From NCBI GenBank assembly GCA_023228725.1, contig JALOAQ010000153.1, positions 1-5,318 on the forward strand: 5,318 bases of DNA, given 5' to 3'. The notes below the pieces were generated by a model that was not told where the DNA came from, ran no database searches, and saw nothing but the letters and a program-made list of their open reading frames with translations. This DNA comes from Bacteroidales bacterium (GTDB taxonomy: Bacteria > Bacteroidota > Bacteroidia > Bacteroidales > ML635J-15). The stretch's first letter is position 1; every line of letters begins with the position of its first letter. Shown here one piece after another: positions 4,859 to 5,318 of this stretch. The position numbers and the translations under genes are program-made.

Positions 4859-5318
4859 AATTTTTTAATAAATAATCAAATAAATTTTCTAATTTTAAAG
4901 CTAATTCCGGCATGATATCAGCTATGATTTTTCCTTCAGAATAATTTTTAGCAATTTCCTTGTCAAAAGGAATTTCTAATAGCAATTCTATATCTTCGTC
5001 TAATAAATAATCATACACAGCTCTATCGCCTAATCCTGCTCTATTTACAACAACACCATATTCTTTACCCAAGCTTTCTAAGGTAGAAATCGATTGTTTT
5101 AAATCTGATAATCCAAAAGGAGTAGGCTCTGTAATTAAAATTACATAATCAACTTCTGCAACTGTGTGGATAAAAGGACAAGATGTACCAGGCGGAGAAT
5201 CGAAAATCTTTATTTTATGTTTTTTTGTGATTTTTTTAGCCGCTTTAATAACATTTACAGGGGTCATAACGCCTTGGTGCATTTTAGCTTCATATAAATT
5301 CTCCTTTCCAACACAAAT
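4839..5318 (-). CDS. Second MinD/Mrp-like ATPase (C-terminal part, cut by window edge)
   Basis: The frame is open to the right edge, giving 159 visible residues that start ICVGKENLYEAKMHQG and end at a TAG (4839-4841). The ATG at 5282 is internal, not the start, because homologous sequence continues in front of it. Visible motifs are FDSPPGTSCPF (the Walker B/switch II equivalent of DGPPGIGCPV in the neighbour), TEPTPFGLSDLK and VVNRAG. The Walker A loop and the expected ferredoxin insertion lie outside the window. Its MHQGVMTPVNVIKAAKK segment differs from the PGEENSGLLVNLVRKKA of the downstream paralogue, so the pair are two distinct subtypes rather than a recent duplication. Two such ATPases side by side are known from loci such as the ORP operon of Desulfovibrio and may form a heterodimer. 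The operon promoter and any target gene should lie further right. Confidence 0.9.
   Translation of the reverse strand: MCVGKENLYEAKMHQGVMTPVNVIKAAKKITKKHKIKIFDSPPGTSCPFIHTVAEVDYVILITEPTPFGLSDLKQSISTLESLGKEYGVVVNRAGLGDRAVYDYLLDEDIELLLEIPFDKEIAKNYSEGKIIADIMPELALKLENLFDYLLKNYGNSSN

Overview
The window is AT-rich and looks like chromosomal DNA of a member of the Bacteroidota, probably an anaerobe. The starts that can be checked have A-rich upstream sequence and no Shine-Dalgarno motif. The one clear promoter fits the Bacteroidetes pattern TTTG-N20-TAnnTTTG. The hydrolase and the RapZ-type C-terminus have the sequence style of Bacteroidetes homologues. The MinD-like ATPase pair with an inserted ferredoxin is typical of anaerobes. 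No species can be named.

Layout, left to right. Positions 1-182 (+) are the 3' end of a gene whose product ends in a RapZ-type C-terminal domain. Positions 183-1151 hold no credible gene but are full of structure. A repeat of about 180 bp occurs twice in the same direction (184-361 and 896-1077), and each copy ends in a hairpin followed by six Ts. Between the copies lies a cluster of short palindromes, most built as a 6-7 bp stem closing a TTC or GAA triplet, plus one element resembling a widely dispersed GTCATTTCGAGCGAAGC-type repeat. A promoter then leads into a secreted alpha/beta hydrolase (1152-2543, +), followed after 17 bases by a complete RhuM-family gene (2561-3562, +). Downstream of rhuM, at 3650-3697, is a 48-bp near-copy of an internal piece of the hydrolase gene.

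The right third is a tightly packed operon on the minus strand, read from the right edge leftwards. It contains a MinD/Mrp-like ATPase cut by the window edge (4839-5318), a second MinD-like ATPase with an inserted two-cluster ferredoxin domain (3986-4858, 20-bp overlap), and a small Cys-rich ferredoxin (3699-3989, ATGA overlap). Such ATPase pairs are known from loci like the orange-protein (ORP) operon of Desulfovibrio. The likely theme is an ATP-driven iron-sulfur or metal-cofactor handling complex with its own electron carrier, but the target protein is not in the window.

The points most worth following up are the paired repeat with a conserved stem and changed loop, the family of different stems around one triplet, the hydrolase fragment beyond rhuM, and the 14-cysteine ferredoxin. 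None of these alone proves a new system.
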